Assembly (NCBI RefSeq): GCF_014138435.1
Contig: NZ_JACJIM010000001.1
Coordinates: 959,172 to 1,023,171 of the forward strand
DNA length: 64,000 nucleotides
DNA from: Methylobacterium fujisawaense
Lineage (GTDB): Bacteria; Pseudomonadota; Alphaproteobacteria; Rhizobiales; Beijerinckiaceae
Reading direction: 5' to 3'
Position numbers and translations under genes: made by a program. Below, one piece after another: positions 8,377 to 18,101 of this stretch (positions are counted from its first letter, which is position 1; the number at the start of each line of letters is the position of its first letter). The notes below the pieces were generated by a model. It was not told the DNA's origin. It made no database searches and was given only the letters and a program-made list of their open reading frames with translations.

Positions 8377-9756
8377 TCAGCCCAGCCGCTCGATCCAGGC
8401 CTGCGCCTGCCGCCGGACGTTGTCGGGCGCGGTGCCGCCGTAGCTGGTGCGGCTCGCCACCGAGTTCGCGACGCCGAGCACCGCGTAGACCGCATCGGTG
8501 ATCCGCGGCTCCGCCTCCTGCATCTCGGGCAGCGACAGCGCCTCCAGCCCGACGCCCTTGGCGGAAGCGACGCCGACGAGACGGCCGGTGACGTGGTGGG
8601 CTTGCCGGAACGGCAGGCCGAGCTCGCGCACCAGCCAGTCGGCGAGGTCGGTGGCGGTGGCGTAGCCGGAGCCGGCGGCTTGGCTGAGCACCTCGGCGTT
8701 GGGCTCCAGATCCTTCACCATGCCGGTCATGGCGGCGAGGCACAGCGACAGGGCCTGGAGGGCGTCGAACGTCCCCTCCTTGTCCTCCTGCATGTCCTTC
8801 GAATAGGCGAGCGGCAGGCCCTTCATGACGATGAGCAGGCCGGTCAGCGCGCCGATGATCCGGCCGCTCTTGGCCCGCACCAGCTCGGCGGCGTCGGGGT
8901 TGCGCTTCTGCGGCATGATCGACGAGCCGGTGGTGTAGCCGTCCGACAGGCGGACGAAGTTGAACTGGGCCGAGGTCCAGACCACCAGCTCCTCGGCGAA
9001 GCGCGACAGGTGCACCGCGCAGATCGAGGCCGCCGCGAGCGCCTCCAGGGCGAAGTCGCGGTCGGCCACCGAATCGAGCGAGTTGGCGGTCGGCCGGTCG
9101 AAGCCAAGCGCCGCCGCGGTGGCGTGCCGGTCGATCGGGAAGGAGGTGCCGGCGAGCGCCGCGGCGCCCAGCGGGCACTCGTTGAGGCGCGCCCGGGCGT
9201 CGCGGAACCGGCCCCGGTCCCGGGCCAGCATCTCGACATAGGCGAGGCAATGGTGGCCGAAGGTCACCGGCTGCGCCGACTGGAGATGGGTGAAGCCCGG
9301 CATCACCGTGCCGGCGTGCTGCAGCGCCGTCTGGCTGAGGGCGCGCTGCAGGTCGGCGGCCTGCTGGTCGAGCGAATCCAGGGTGTCGCGCACCCAGAGC
9401 TTCATGTCGGTGGCGACCTGGTCGTTGCGCGAGCGCGCCGTGTGCAGGCGGCCGGCGGCCGGCCCGACGATCTCGGTCAGGCGGCTCTCCACGGACATGT
9501 GGATGTCCTCGAGCTCGCGCTTGAACGTGAAGGTGCCGGCCTCGATCTCGTCGCGCACGGACTTGAGCCCGGCCTCGATCGCGGCCACATCCTCCGCCGG
9601 CAGGATGCCGGCTTGGCCCAGCATCGCCACATGCGCCAGCGAGCCGCGGATATCCTGGGGCGCGAGGCGCTTGTCGAACCCGATGGAGGCGTTGATCTCC
9701 TCCATGATCTCCGCCGGGCCGCTCGCGAAGCGGCCGCCCCACATCCGGTTGCTCAT
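8377..9756 (-). CDS. argH: Argininosuccinate lyase
   Basis: Splits argininosuccinate into arginine and fumarate, the last step of arginine synthesis, in the cytoplasm. The 459 residues match the usual length. The N-terminus [10 protein letters not shown] is typical, and the lyase-superfamily signature [12 protein letters not shown] is present in the C-terminal half. The start ATG lies 42 bp from the divergent tlpA start. That argH/tlpA arrangement is recurrent in Rhizobiales and implies a short shared promoter region. Confidence 0.97.
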   Translation of the reverse strand: MSNRMWGGRFASGPAEIMEEINASIGFDKRLAPQDIRGSLAHVAMLGQAGILPAEDVAAIEAGLKSVRDEIEAGTFTFKRELEDIHMSVESRLTEIVGPAAGRLHTARSRNDQVATDMKLWVRDTLDSLDQQAADLQRALSQTALQHAGTVMPGFTHLQSAQPVTFGHHCLAYVEMLARDRGRFRDARARLNECPLGAAALAGTSFPIDRHATAAALGFDRPTANSLDSVADRDFALEALAAASICAVHLSRFAEELVVWTSAQFNFVRLSDGYTTGSSIMPQKRNPDAAELVRAKSGRIIGALTGLLIVMKGLPLAYSKDMQEDKEGTFDALQALSLCLAAMTGMVKDLEPNAEVLSQAAGSGYATATDLADWLVRELGLPFRQAHHVTGRLVGVASAKGVGLEALSLPEMQEAEPRITDAVYAVLGVANSVASRTSYGGTAPDNVRRQAQAWIERLG

Positions 9757-9798
9757 GTCGATCCTTCCGCGCCCTGACCGTCCCGAGGCCCGAGCCTG

Positions 9799-10440
9799 AT
9801 GCCCGGCCGCACGCCCATCCTGGCCGGCGCGGGCGTCGCCGCGCTCGCCGTCCTCGGCCTCGCCCTATACGGGAGCGGTCTCCTGCCCGGCAACATGGGC
9901 GGCGCCCTTCAGCCCTGCGCCGCCGCAAAGCCCGCCCTCGCCCGGGTCGACGCCGCCGCGAAGGGCGAGGTCGCCGCCATGCAGGCCCTGCCGCAGGCCC
10001 GGCCCGCGCCGGACATCCGCTTCAAGGGGCCGGACGGCGCCGAGACCGGCCTCGCCGACCTCAAGGGCCGGCTGCTCCTCGTGAATCTCTGGGCGACGTG
10101 GTGTGCCCCCTGCAAGGCCGAGATGCCGGCCCTCGACCGGCTCCAGGCGCAGATCGGCGGGCCCGACTTCCAGGTCGTCGCCATCAACGTCGACACCCGC
10201 AACCTCGAGACGCCGCCGGCCTGGCTGAAGCAGGCCGGCATCCGCGACCTCGCCTTCTATGCCGATCCCGGGGGCCGCGTGCTTCCGATCATCCAGCGCG
10301 ACACGCAATCGCCCGGCCTGCCGACCACGATGCTGATCGACGCGCAGGGCTGCACCCTCGGGGTGATGAAGGGACCGGCCGCGTGGTCGAGCCCGGACGG
10401 GCTGGCCCTGATCCGCGCGGCGCTGGGACGGACCTCATAG
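9799..10440 (+). CDS. tlpA: TlpA-family thiol:disulfide oxidoreductase
   Basis: A 213-residue membrane-anchored thioredoxin-like protein. An N-terminal transmembrane segment (about residues 7-29) places the thioredoxin fold in the periplasm. The redox motif WCAPC is at about residues 101-105, with the cis-Pro in GLPTTMLID. TlpA proteins keep cysteines reduced for cytochrome oxidase copper-centre assembly and related tasks. It is divergent from argH, as in other Rhizobiales. Cys40 and a later Cys (about residue 187) are outside the motif and may be structural. Confidence 0.92.
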   Translation: MPGRTPILAGAGVAALAVLGLALYGSGLLPGNMGGALQPCAAAKPALARVDAAAKGEVAAMQALPQARPAPDIRFKGPDGAETGLADLKGRLLLVNLWATWCAPCKAEMPALDRLQAQIGGPDFQVVAINVDTRNLETPPAWLKQAGIRDLAFYADPGGRVLPIIQRDTQSPGLPTTMLIDAQGCTLGVMKGPAAWSSPDGLALIRAALGRTS

Positions 10441-10509
10441 AGGTTGGCGCCATAGGGGTTACGGTCGCGCCCTTGCGCCCACCTGGGATGCGCGGCAAGG
10501 CCTGCTGCG

Positions 10510-11706
10510 ATGACATCTCCCCACACCGCGCCGCGGAGGCGGGGCCCGCGCCCCCTCTCGATCATCCGCACGCTGCTCGCCGGCGAGGCGGTGGGCGGGC
10601 TGATCCTGATGGCGGCCGCCGCCCTGGCGCTCGTCGTCGCCAACGGGCCGTTCGCCGAAACCTACGCGCACGGGCTCCACGCGGCCCTCGGGCCGATGAG
10701 CGTCCAGCACTGGATCAACGACGGCCTGATGGCCGGGTTCTTCCTGCTGGTCGGGCTGGAGATCAAGCGCGAGGCCCTCGACGGGCGGCTGCGCACCTGG
10801 CCCGACCGGATCCTGCCCGGCTGCGCGGCTCTGGGCGGCATGGCGGTGCCGGCCGCCTTCTACGCCCTGGCCAATCTCGGCGCCGGCACCCTGCGGGGCT
10901 GGGCGATCCCGGCGGCCACCGACATCGCCTTCGCGCTGGGGGTCCTGGCGCTCCTCGGATCGCGGGTGCCGGTCTCCCTCAAGATCTTCCTCAGCGCGGT
11001 CGCCATCGTCGACGATCTCGGCGCCGTCGTGGTGATCGCGCTGTTCTACAGCTCCGGCCTCGACCTCACCATGCTGGGGCTCGCCGCCCTGGTGGTGGCC
11101 GCCCTCTACGGCCTCAACCGGGCGGGGATCGGATGGCTTCCGGCCTACGGGCTCCTCGGCCTCGTGCTCTGGGTCCTCGTGCTGCGCTCCGGGATCCACG
11201 CGACGATCGCGGGCGTGCTGCTCGCGCTCACCATCCCGATCCGGGTCAGCCCGGGCCGGCCGGAGGATGCGCTCTCGCCCCTGCACCGGCTGGAGCACGC
11301 CCTCGCCCCCTGGATCACCTACTTGGTGGTGCCGGTCTTCGGCTTCGCCAATGCGGGCGTGGACCTCTCGGGCCTCACCCCCGAGGCCCTGCTCCAGCCG
11401 GTGACGCTCGGCATCGCGGCGGGGCTGTTCCTCGGCAAGCAGGCCGGCGTGTTCGCGAGCCTCCGGCTGGCGGTGGCGCTGGGATGGGCCAAGCGCCCGG
11501 CCGGGGCCGGCTGGGGGCAGGTCTACGGGGTCGCGGTGCTGTGCGGGATCGGCTTCACCATGAGCCTGTTCATCGGCGGCCTCGCCTTCCCGGATCCGGA
11601 GCATGAGACCGCCGTGAAGCTCGGCGTGCTCGCGGGCTCGGTCCTGTCGGGGCTCGCCGGCGCGGCGATTCTGCTGCTGGCCAAGCCGCGGACCGCCACG
11701 CGATAG
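10510..11706 (+). CDS. nhaA: Na+/H+ antiporter NhaA
   Basis: A 398-residue inner-membrane antiporter that exports Na+ in exchange for H+ and is active mainly at alkaline pH. About twelve hydrophobic segments are visible. The functional core is present: [19 protein letters not shown] followed by [16 protein letters not shown], which holds the paired aspartates used for ion binding. The C-terminal [15 protein letters not shown] segment is also typical. It follows tlpA on the same strand after about 70 bp. Confidence 0.95.
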   Translation: MTSPHTAPRRRGPRPLSIIRTLLAGEAVGGLILMAAAALALVVANGPFAETYAHGLHAALGPMSVQHWINDGLMAGFFLLVGLEIKREALDGRLRTWPDRILPGCAALGGMAVPAAFYALANLGAGTLRGWAIPAATDIAFALGVLALLGSRVPVSLKIFLSAVAIVDDLGAVVVIALFYSSGLDLTMLGLAALVVAALYGLNRAGIGWLPAYGLLGLVLWVLVLRSGIHATIAGVLLALTIPIRVSPGRPEDALSPLHRLEHALAPWITYLVVPVFGFANAGVDLSGLTPEALLQPVTLGIAAGLFLGKQAGVFASLRLAVALGWAKRPAGAGWGQVYGVAVLCGIGFTMSLFIGGLAFPDPEHETAVKLGVLAGSVLSGLAGAAILLLAKPRTATR

Positions 11707-11766
11707 CGGCGTCCCGCGCACGAGGCGGGATCCGCTGCGCGGAAAAATGCGCTACCCCGCGTCGGC

Positions 11767-13524
11767 ATGCGCTTCTATCTCGGCCTCGCCACCACCTTCC
11801 ACGACCCGGCCCTCGCCCTGGTCGGGCCCGACGGCACCCTGCTCTTCGCCGAGGCGGCGGAGCGGGTCCTGCAGTACAAGCGCGCGCCGAACTGCGAGCC
11901 GGACGCCCCGGCCTTGATGGCGTCGCTGCTGAAGGACCACGTCCCGCCGGGCTCCGAACTCGTCGTCGCCTCCAGCTGGGGCCCGCAATTCACCGACTTC
12001 CTGCGTGGTCAGGCGGGCACCGGCGCCTTCGACCTCATGGCGCTGTCCGCCCACACCACGGCGCTCAACCGCTCCTTCGTGCCCGAGCAGGCCGAGCGGG
12101 TGTTCATCGCCGACCTCCACGGCGCGCAGGAGCGGGCCGGCCACGGCACCCTGCTGGCCCTGAACCAGGAAGCCCGGATCACCGGCGCGGCGCCCCGGGC
12201 GACCATCGCCGGGCAGCGGCGCTACCCGCACCACCTCTGCCACGCCGCCTACGGCCTCTGGGGCAGCCCCTTCGACACGGCCACGGCCCTGGTGGTCGAC
12301 GGCATGGGCGAGACCGGCGCGGCGGCGATCCACCGCCTGGAGGGCGGCCGGATCACGGAGCTGCGCCGCCATCGCGGGCGCGGCTCGCTGGGGTTCCTGT
12401 ACGGGCTGATCACGGATCTCGCCGGCTTCGACCAGGTGAAGGGCGAGGAGTGGAAGATCATGGGGCTCGCCCCCTACGGGCGGTCCGATCCGGATCTCGC
12501 CGCGCTGCTCGGCCGGCTCTGCACGGTCGAGGGCCACCGCCTGCGCTATGCCGACGCGGAGACGATCCGCTCCGTGGCCGCGGAGATCCGCGCCCGCCGC
12601 CCCGCGGACGCCCTGGAGACCGGCTGGGCCGATCTCGCCCGCTGCGGCCAGGATCTTTTCGGCACCCTCATGGACGCGCTGGTGGCCGAAGCCTACGCCC
12701 TGGCGCCCACCGAAAACCTCGTGATCGCCGGCGGCTGCGGGCTGAACTCCTCCTACAACGGCCGGGTGCTCGGCCGCTCCGGCTTCACCCGCCTGCACGT
12801 GCCCTCCGCCCCGGCGGATGACGGCAACGCCGTGGGCGCCGCGTGGCTCGCCTACGCGGAGGACCATCCGGACTGGGCGGGACCGCCGCACGCGCAGCGC
12901 CCGCTGACCCCCTATCTCGGCTCGCGGGTCTCCACCGGCCCGATGGAGCGGCTCGCCGAGCAGGAGCCCCGCGCCAAGCGCGTCGGCCACGCGGAGGCGA
13001 CACGCGCGGCGGCGCGGATCCTCGCCGAGGGCGGCCTCGTCGGCTGGGTGCAGGGCCGGGCGGAGTTCGGGCCCCGGGCGCTCGGCAACCGGTCGATCCT
13101 GGCCGATCCGCGGCCGGAGGGCGCCAAGGACGCCCTCAACGCCAAGGTGAAGTACCGGGAGGCGTTCCGGCCGTTCGCGCCGTCGATCCTGGCCGAGGCC
13201 GGGCCGGACTGGTTCGAGGATTACGCCGACAGCCCCTACATGGAGCGCACCCTGGTCTGGCGCGAGGCGGTCCGGGCCCGGGTTCCGGCCGTGGTCCACG
13301 CGGACGGGACCGGCCGGCTCCAGAGCGTCACGGCGGCGCGGAACCCGGCCTACGCGGCCCTGATCGGCGCCTTCGCGGCGATCACCGGCGTGCCGATCCT
13401 GCTCAACACGAGCTTCAACGTGATGGGCAAGCCGATCCTCCACGGCGCGGAGGACGCGATCCTGATGTTCTACACCACCGGCCTCGACGCCCTCGTGGTC
13501 GAGGATTGGCTGGTGGTGAAATGA
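11767..13524 (+). CDS. Carbamoyltransferase, NodU/CmcH family
   Basis: A 585-residue enzyme of the family that transfers carbamoyl groups from carbamoyl phosphate, via carbamoyl-AMP, to a hydroxyl of a sugar or antibiotic-type acceptor. The N-terminal two-thirds have a Kae1/TsaD-like ASKHA fold with the metal-binding HHLCHAAYGLW motif. The C-terminal domain carries GRAEFGPRALGNRSILADPR, YREAFRPFAPSIL and LLNTSFNVMGKPI. No glycosyltransferase, nod or antibiotic gene is nearby, so the acceptor is unknown. The start lies 61 bp after nhaA. Confidence 0.93.
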   Translation: MRFYLGLATTFHDPALALVGPDGTLLFAEAAERVLQYKRAPNCEPDAPALMASLLKDHVPPGSELVVASSWGPQFTDFLRGQAGTGAFDLMALSAHTTALNRSFVPEQAERVFIADLHGAQERAGHGTLLALNQEARITGAAPRATIAGQRRYPHHLCHAAYGLWGSPFDTATALVVDGMGETGAAAIHRLEGGRITELRRHRGRGSLGFLYGLITDLAGFDQVKGEEWKIMGLAPYGRSDPDLAALLGRLCTVEGHRLRYADAETIRSVAAEIRARRPADALETGWADLARCGQDLFGTLMDALVAEAYALAPTENLVIAGGCGLNSSYNGRVLGRSGFTRLHVPSAPADDGNAVGAAWLAYAEDHPDWAGPPHAQRPLTPYLGSRVSTGPMERLAEQEPRAKRVGHAEATRAAARILAEGGLVGWVQGRAEFGPRALGNRSILADPRPEGAKDALNAKVKYREAFRPFAPSILAEAGPDWFEDYADSPYMERTLVWREAVRARVPAVVHADGTGRLQSVTAARNPAYAALIGAFAAITGVPILLNTSFNVMGKPILHGAEDAILMFYTTGLDALVVEDWLVVK

Positions 13525-13527
13525 AAA

Positions 13528-13554
13528 GCGCCGCGCCCCCGGGGGACGCGGCGC
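13528..13554 (-). terminator. Rho-independent terminator
   Basis: Perfect 8-bp arms GCGCCGCG/CGCGGCGC. On the minus strand the hairpin is followed by TTTTCATTT, so it fits termination of the Gly-zipper protein gene whose stop lies 25 bp upstream. The same stem may also slow transcription from the convergent carbamoyltransferase gene. Confidence 0.65.
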
Positions 13555-13578
13555 CGGTCGCGCGACCGCGCGGATGCC

Positions 13579-13929
13579 TTACTCGCAGACCTCGACGCGG
13601 CGGTAGGTGAACTCGCCGTCGCCGAGCCATTCCTTGCGGCGCTCGTAGTGGCAGATCGGGCCGCGGCGCTCGCGCACCACGATGGTCTCGGGCTCCTCGA
13701 CCACGACGCGGCGCGGGCGGTACTCCGGCGGGGGCGGCGGGGGCGGCGGGTTCGCGCCGTTGACGAGGGCGCTGCCGACCATGCCGCCGACGACGCCGGC
13801 CGCGAGGCCGCTTACGATGGCACCGGTCTGGTCGCGGGCGGTGGCCGGGGCGACCGCCCCGAGCACCAGGGTCGCCGCGAGGGCTGCGGCCCCAGCGCGA
13901 ATCATCGTGAAGGAACCGTTCAAGGACAC
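13579..13929 (-). CDS. Small exported glycine-zipper protein
   Basis: About 116 residues from a GTG start at 13929, which has GGGAG eight to nine bases upstream. An ATG at 13905 is an alternative giving 108 residues. A signal peptide (MIRAGAAALAATLVLGAVAPATA) is followed by a glycine-zipper helix (AIVSGLAAGVVGGMVGSALV), a run of prolines, and a C-terminal domain with two cysteines (GPICHYERRKEWLGDGEFTY, then VEVCE). The pattern suggests an envelope protein, perhaps inserting in a membrane through the zipper. No function is assigned. A terminator follows the gene. Confidence 0.7.
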   Translation of the reverse strand: MSLNGSFTMIRAGAAALAATLVLGAVAPATARDQTGAIVSGLAAGVVGGMVGSALVNGANPPPPPPPPEYRPRRVVVEEPETIVVRERRGPICHYERRKEWLGDGEFTYRRVEVCE

Positions 13930-14080
13930 GCGAAAGATCTCCCGTTCGTGTTGAGGACGATCCAACACCGGGAGGATTAAGAATCCCCGAAGTGGGCCAA
14001 TTGAATTGTGTGCCGGATATGGCATCGGCCCGTCCGAAGTTCCTGGGCGGAGGCGCGCAGGGCCCGCCTCCGCCGGCCGG

Positions 14081-14554
14081 CTACTTCGCCTTGTCGGCGA
14101 TGCCCTTCAGGCCGGCCTCATAGACGCCCGCGATGGCCTCTTCCGCTTTCGCGTCGGGGGCGCCCTTGGCCTTGAACGTCCCTTTCCAGGTCACCTTGGA
14201 ACCGCTGCCGGCCTTCGCGACCATGATCGTGGAATGATAGTCCGTGACGGGCAGCGGGCCTTCCAGGATGGTGTAGGTGTAGTCCATCTTGGTGTCGTTG
14301 CGGGATTCCTCCTCCTCGACGATCGTCCCGCCACCCTTCAGGCTGAGCGTCCGGACCGCCTTGCCGCCCTTCTTCGACAGGGCGCATTTCTCGATCACCG
14401 GATGCCAGTCGCCGATCCCGCAGAACCCGCCGATCGTCTTCCACACGGCTTCGGGCGACGCGGCCACATCCACCGACTTGGTGACGTCCAGGGCCCAGGC
14501 CGGCCCCGCCGCCCCGAGGCAGATCGCGGCGGCCGCCAACAACATACGCTTCAT
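14081..14554 (-). CDS. Secreted SRPBCC (START-like) family protein
   Basis: A 157-residue protein with a signal peptide (MKRMLLAAAAICLGAAGPAW, cleavage near ALD). It is followed by one polyketide-cyclase/START-like domain: VDVAASPEAVWKTIGGFCGI, then DWHPVIEKCALSKKGGKAVR and a long C-terminal helix. This fold usually encloses a hydrophobic ligand. The ATG at 14554 has GGGAGG eight bases upstream, so the longer frame to 14635 is rejected. Ligand unknown; the export signal puts it in the periplasm. Confidence 0.82.
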   Translation of the reverse strand: MKRMLLAAAAICLGAAGPAWALDVTKSVDVAASPEAVWKTIGGFCGIGDWHPVIEKCALSKKGGKAVRTLSLKGGGTIVEEEESRNDTKMDYTYTILEGPLPVTDYHSTIMVAKAGSGSKVTWKGTFKAKGAPDAKAEEAIAGVYEAGLKGIADKAK

Positions 14555-14726
14555 CAGTCGCTTCCTCCCGCTCGACGCTCGATTTCCCGGCGTCCGAGTC
14601 AGGCCCAAACCAAGAGCGACACGCCCACGTTGCAAGGTCGACTTTAGTCCAAGACGCGGCCGAAAAATTCTGCCCCGGCCGCGCTGCGGGCCATCCGGTG
14701 CACCGCGTCCCCCGCGGGCTCGGATG

Positions 14727-15404
14727 TCAAAGCAGACCGTCGAGGGCCCCGATCACGACCGTCGGCGCCGAATCCATGTACTCGTCGGGCAGGCCCTTGC
14801 GGTTGACCCAGGCGGTCCGGAACCCGAAGACCCCGGCCCCCGCCACGTCCCAGCGGTTCGACGAGCAGAACAGCACGTCGCCCTGCCCCACCGCCAGCCG
14901 GGTCAGGGCGATCCGGTAGGCGTCGGGATGGGTCTTGAACACCTGCGCGTCGTCCACCGAGAGAACCGCGTCGAGGTGGTCGGCCAGCCCCGCCGAGGCC
15001 ACCGCCCGGTCGACCATGGCGGCGTTGCCGTTGGTGAGCACCGCCGTGCGGATCCCGTGCTTGCGCAGGGCCGCCAGCACGCCCGGCACCTCCGGATAGG
15101 CATCGAGGTCGCGGTAGGCGTCGAGGAGCCGCTCGCGCAGGCCGGGATCGACCTGCGGGTGGACCGCCAGGGCGTAGTCGAGTGCCCGCACGGTGAGGTC
15201 CCAGAAGGCCGCGTACTGGCCCATCAGCGACAGGGTCCAGCTGTATTCGAGCTGCTTGTTGCGCCAGACCTCGGAGAGGTGGGCGGCGTCCGGCCCCACC
15301 GCCTCGGCGTATCGCTGGACCGCGGCGTTCACGTCGAACAGGGTGCCGTAGGCGTCGAACACCGCGGCCTTCACGCCCGCGAGGGGTCCTGATGCGTCGG
15401 TCAT
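14727..15404 (-). CDS. Haloacid dehalogenase, type II
   Basis: A 225-residue HAD enzyme with the (S)-2-haloacid dehalogenase pattern. FDAYGTLFDV carries the nucleophile Asp at about residue 17. LTNGN forms motif II, and SSNRWDVAGAGVFGF is close to the diagnostic SSNxWD segment. It would convert 2-haloalkanoic acids to 2-hydroxyacids with inversion, though many relatives act on other substrates. ATG at 15404 has a GAGGA ribosome site. It lies about 70 bp after murJ on the same strand, so read-through from murJ is possible. Confidence 0.87.
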   Translation of the reverse strand: MTDASGPLAGVKAAVFDAYGTLFDVNAAVQRYAEAVGPDAAHLSEVWRNKQLEYSWTLSLMGQYAAFWDLTVRALDYALAVHPQVDPGLRERLLDAYRDLDAYPEVPGVLAALRKHGIRTAVLTNGNAAMVDRAVASAGLADHLDAVLSVDDAQVFKTHPDAYRIALTRLAVGQGDVLFCSSNRWDVAGAGVFGFRTAWVNRKGLPDEYMDSAPTVVIGALDGLL

Positions 15405-15475
15405 GGTGTTCCTCACTCGGTGCTCTCGCCCGATCTGGGGCCGGACCCGCGCTGCGGCGAGCCCGGCCGGGTCAC

Positions 15476-17002
15476 TCAGGCCCGGCGCAGGCGCAGGCCG
15501 AACAGGTGCAGAAGGCCCGCCAGCAGGCCGCCATAGACCAGCGCTCCCACGAGCCCCAGCACCGCCAGGACGACGAGGTCGCGCCCGTGCGGGAGGGCCG
15601 GCACCAGCGCCTGGACGAGTCCCTGGCCGTAGACGGCGACTGCCGCCAGCCCGAGGCAGGCCAGGGCCACCCCGGCGACGGTGAGGCCGAGCGTGCGCCC
15701 CGGCGCCGTCCAGTTCCGGCGCTTGGCCAGGACGAGCAGCAGCAGCAGGTTCACCCATTGGCTGACCGCGGTGGCGAGCGCCAGCCCGGTGACGCCGTAG
15801 GGGCCAGTCAGCCAGAGCTTCAGGACCACGTTGACGCCGATCGCCGTGAGGGAGGCCCAGAGCGGCGTCTTGGTGTCCTGGCGGGCGTAGAAGCTCGCCA
15901 CGGCGCTGCGCACCAGCACCACCGCCGGCAGCGCCAGCCCGTAGGCCGCCAGCACCGAGGCCGCCCGGGCCGCATCCTCGGCGCTGAAGGCGCCGCGCTG
16001 GAACAGGGCCGCCATGATCAGGCCCGGGATGGTCAGGAAGGCCACGGTGAACGGCGCCGACAGGGCCAGGGAGAAGCCCGCGGCCCGGTTCTGCGCCGCG
16101 TGGGCCCCGGCCACGTCGCCGGCCGCGATCCGGCGGCTCATCTCCGGTAGCAGGACGGTGCCGGCCGCGATGGCGATGACGCCGAAGGGCAGCTGGTAGA
16201 GCCGATCGGCGTAGTAGAGCGCCGAGACCGCCCCGGTGGGCAGCCAGCTCGCGATGATCGTGTCGGCGAAGGCCGCGATCTGGAAGCCGGCCGAGCCGAC
16301 CACCGCCGGACCGAGCACCGTGAAGAAGCGCTTCAGCGCCGGATCGAGGCGCGGCACCGCGAGGTCCGGCATCACCCGGACCCGGCGGCAGCCCCACCAG
16401 AGCAGGCCGAACTGGAGCACGCCCGAGACGGCGACGCCCCAGGCGGCGGCGTAGGCGGCGTTCGGGAACAGGAAGCTCACACTCAAGGCCGCCAGCATGG
16501 CGAGGTTGAGCAGGACCGGGGCGCCCGCCGCCACCGCGAAGTGCCGGTGGGCGTTCAGGATGCCCGACAGCAGCGTCACCAGCGTCATGAACAGCAGGTA
16601 CGGGAAGGTGATGCGGGTCAGCGCCACGGCGAGCTGGAAGCGCTCGCCGTCCTCGGCAAAGCCCGGCGCCAGGGCGTGGACCACCCAGGGCATGGCCGGC
16701 AGGGCGAGATTGAGCAGCACGAGCTGCACGATCAGCATCAGGGTGAAGACGCGGTCGGCGAAGCGGTGCGCCGCCCCGGGCTCGCCGGCCTCCGCGAGCC
16801 CGGCATAGGCCGGCACGAAGGCGGTGTTGAACGCGCCCTCGCCGAAGATCGCGCGGAAGTGGTTCGGGAGCCGGAAGGCGACCACGAAGGCGTCGGCCAT
16901 GGGCCCGGCGCCCATCACGGCGGCCATCACCACGTCGCGGGCGAAGCCGGTGACGCGGGAGACCAGCGTCCAGCCGCCGACGGACAGGATGGAGCGGATC
17001 AT
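15476..17002 (-). CDS. murJ: Lipid II flippase MurJ (MviN)
   Basis: A 508-residue polytopic inner-membrane protein that flips lipid II across the membrane for peptidoglycan synthesis. About fourteen hydrophobic helices are visible. The N-terminus MIRSILSVGGWTLVSRVTGF and the segment FRLPNHFRAIFGEGAFNTAF are characteristic of MviN/MurJ. ATG at 17002 is chosen; the frame is open upstream but without a membrane-protein character. It precedes the dehalogenase gene on the same strand. Confidence 0.95.
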   Translation of the reverse strand: MIRSILSVGGWTLVSRVTGFARDVVMAAVMGAGPMADAFVVAFRLPNHFRAIFGEGAFNTAFVPAYAGLAEAGEPGAAHRFADRVFTLMLIVQLVLLNLALPAMPWVVHALAPGFAEDGERFQLAVALTRITFPYLLFMTLVTLLSGILNAHRHFAVAAGAPVLLNLAMLAALSVSFLFPNAAYAAAWGVAVSGVLQFGLLWWGCRRVRVMPDLAVPRLDPALKRFFTVLGPAVVGSAGFQIAAFADTIIASWLPTGAVSALYYADRLYQLPFGVIAIAAGTVLLPEMSRRIAAGDVAGAHAAQNRAAGFSLALSAPFTVAFLTIPGLIMAALFQRGAFSAEDAARAASVLAAYGLALPAVVLVRSAVASFYARQDTKTPLWASLTAIGVNVVLKLWLTGPYGVTGLALATAVSQWVNLLLLLVLAKRRNWTAPGRTLGLTVAGVALACLGLAAVAVYGQGLVQALVPALPHGRDLVVLAVLGLVGALVYGGLLAGLLHLFGLRLRRA

Positions 17003-17162
17003 GGGGCGGGGCGCTGCCGGGATGGTGTCTCCCACCGCGGAGGCGGATAGGCGCGCCCTGGGAACGTCGCGGAGGTCGCTGGGAGGGAAATGGCCGGACC
17101 CTTTGCACCGGGTCATCCGGCGTCGGGCGCATCAAGAGCCGGTTTCCGCCGCCACCTCAAGG

Positions 17163-17189
17163 GTGCCGCGGACACAAAGCCCGCGGCAC
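17163..17189 (-). terminator. Hairpin downstream of sodB
   Basis: Perfect 9-bp arms GTGCCGCGG/CCGCGGCAC with a 9-base loop, starting 13 bp after the sodB stop. No U-tract follows, so termination efficiency is uncertain. Confidence 0.5.
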
Positions 17190-17201
17190 CGGGGAAACGC
17201 C

Positions 17202-17801
17202 TCAGCGGGTCGCCTCGGCGTACATCTTCTCGACGTGCTCCCAGTTCACGAGGTTCTCGATGAACGCCTTGAGGTAGTCGGGCCGGCGGTTGCGGTAATC
17301 GATGTAGTAGGAGTGCTCCCACACGTCGACGCCGAGGATCGGCTTGGCGCCGTGGACCAGCGGGTTCTCGCCGTTCGGGGTCTTCATGATCGCGAGCTTG
17401 CCGTCCTTGACGGCGAGCCACGCCCAGCCCGAGCCGAACTGGCCGACGCCCGCCTGGATGAAGTCCGCCTTGAACTTCTCGGCACCGCCGAGATCCTCGT
17501 CGATCTTCTTGGCGATCGCGCCGGGGATCGCGCCGCCGCCATTCGGCTTCATCCACTGCCAGAAATGGATGTGGTTGTAGTGCTGGCCGGCGTTGTTGAA
17601 GAGCGGCTGATTCGTGTTGTAGGCGGCCTTGACGATCTCCTCGACGCTCTTGCCCTGGAGATCCGTGCCCTCAAGCAGCTTGTTGCCCGTGTCGACATAG
17701 GCCTTGTGGTGCTTGTCGTGGTGGAACTCGAGGGTTTCCTTCGACATGTACGGCCCCAGCGCGTCGTAGGCGTAGGGCAGTTCCGGCAGGGTGAAGGTCA
17801 T
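17202..17801 (-). CDS. sodB: Superoxide dismutase, Fe/Mn family
   Basis: A 199-residue cytoplasmic enzyme converting superoxide to H2O2 and O2. The metal ligands are in the N-terminal EFHHDKHHKAYVDTGN region, in QHYNHIHFWQWM, and in DVWEHSYYIDYRNRRPDYL (Asp and His). The length and the PELPYAYDALGPYMS start are typical of alphaproteobacterial Fe- or cambialistic SODs. The metal cannot be settled by reading alone. A hairpin follows the gene. Confidence 0.96.
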   Translation of the reverse strand: MTFTLPELPYAYDALGPYMSKETLEFHHDKHHKAYVDTGNKLLEGTDLQGKSVEEIVKAAYNTNQPLFNNAGQHYNHIHFWQWMKPNGGGAIPGAIAKKIDEDLGGAEKFKADFIQAGVGQFGSGWAWLAVKDGKLAIMKTPNGENPLVHGAKPILGVDVWEHSYYIDYRNRRPDYLKAFIENLVNWEHVEKMYAEATR

Positions 17802-18101
17802 CGCGTCTTTCTCCGCTTAGCAGGGGGCGGCCTCGTCCCCGGCGGGGGTCCCGAGTCGAGAGCCCGCTAGGTAAGTCGGCGACCGCGGGACGGCAACGCC
17901 GTTCGGCCGCAGCGCGGGACGTTCCGTCGATCCCGAAGCCGCGGCGGCGGATCGGTCCGCGCGGCGGATTGCCGGGTGAGATCCGGACTATTCCGCTTTC
18001 CCGGACAATCTCAGCTCCGAGTTTTGCAATATGACCGGTAGGCCTTACTGTGCGACCGCCTTGAGTGCCGGCCGTCAGCCGGCCCGTGTCTAGAGAGTAT
18101 C
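17802..18101. other. Divergent promoter region, sodB / hypothetical
   Basis: 300 bp with no supported gene between the divergently transcribed sodB and the proline-rich membrane protein. The segment about 17990-18060 is less GC-rich than the surroundings and is the likeliest promoter site. I could not define operators or a convincing sigma-70 pair. Confidence 0.45.

Noticed and set aside
14727..17135. 802-residue minus-strand frame running through murJ and the dehalogenase
   Set aside because: Only its last 225 residues are a real protein (the type II dehalogenase). The upstream part is an out-of-frame shadow of murJ.
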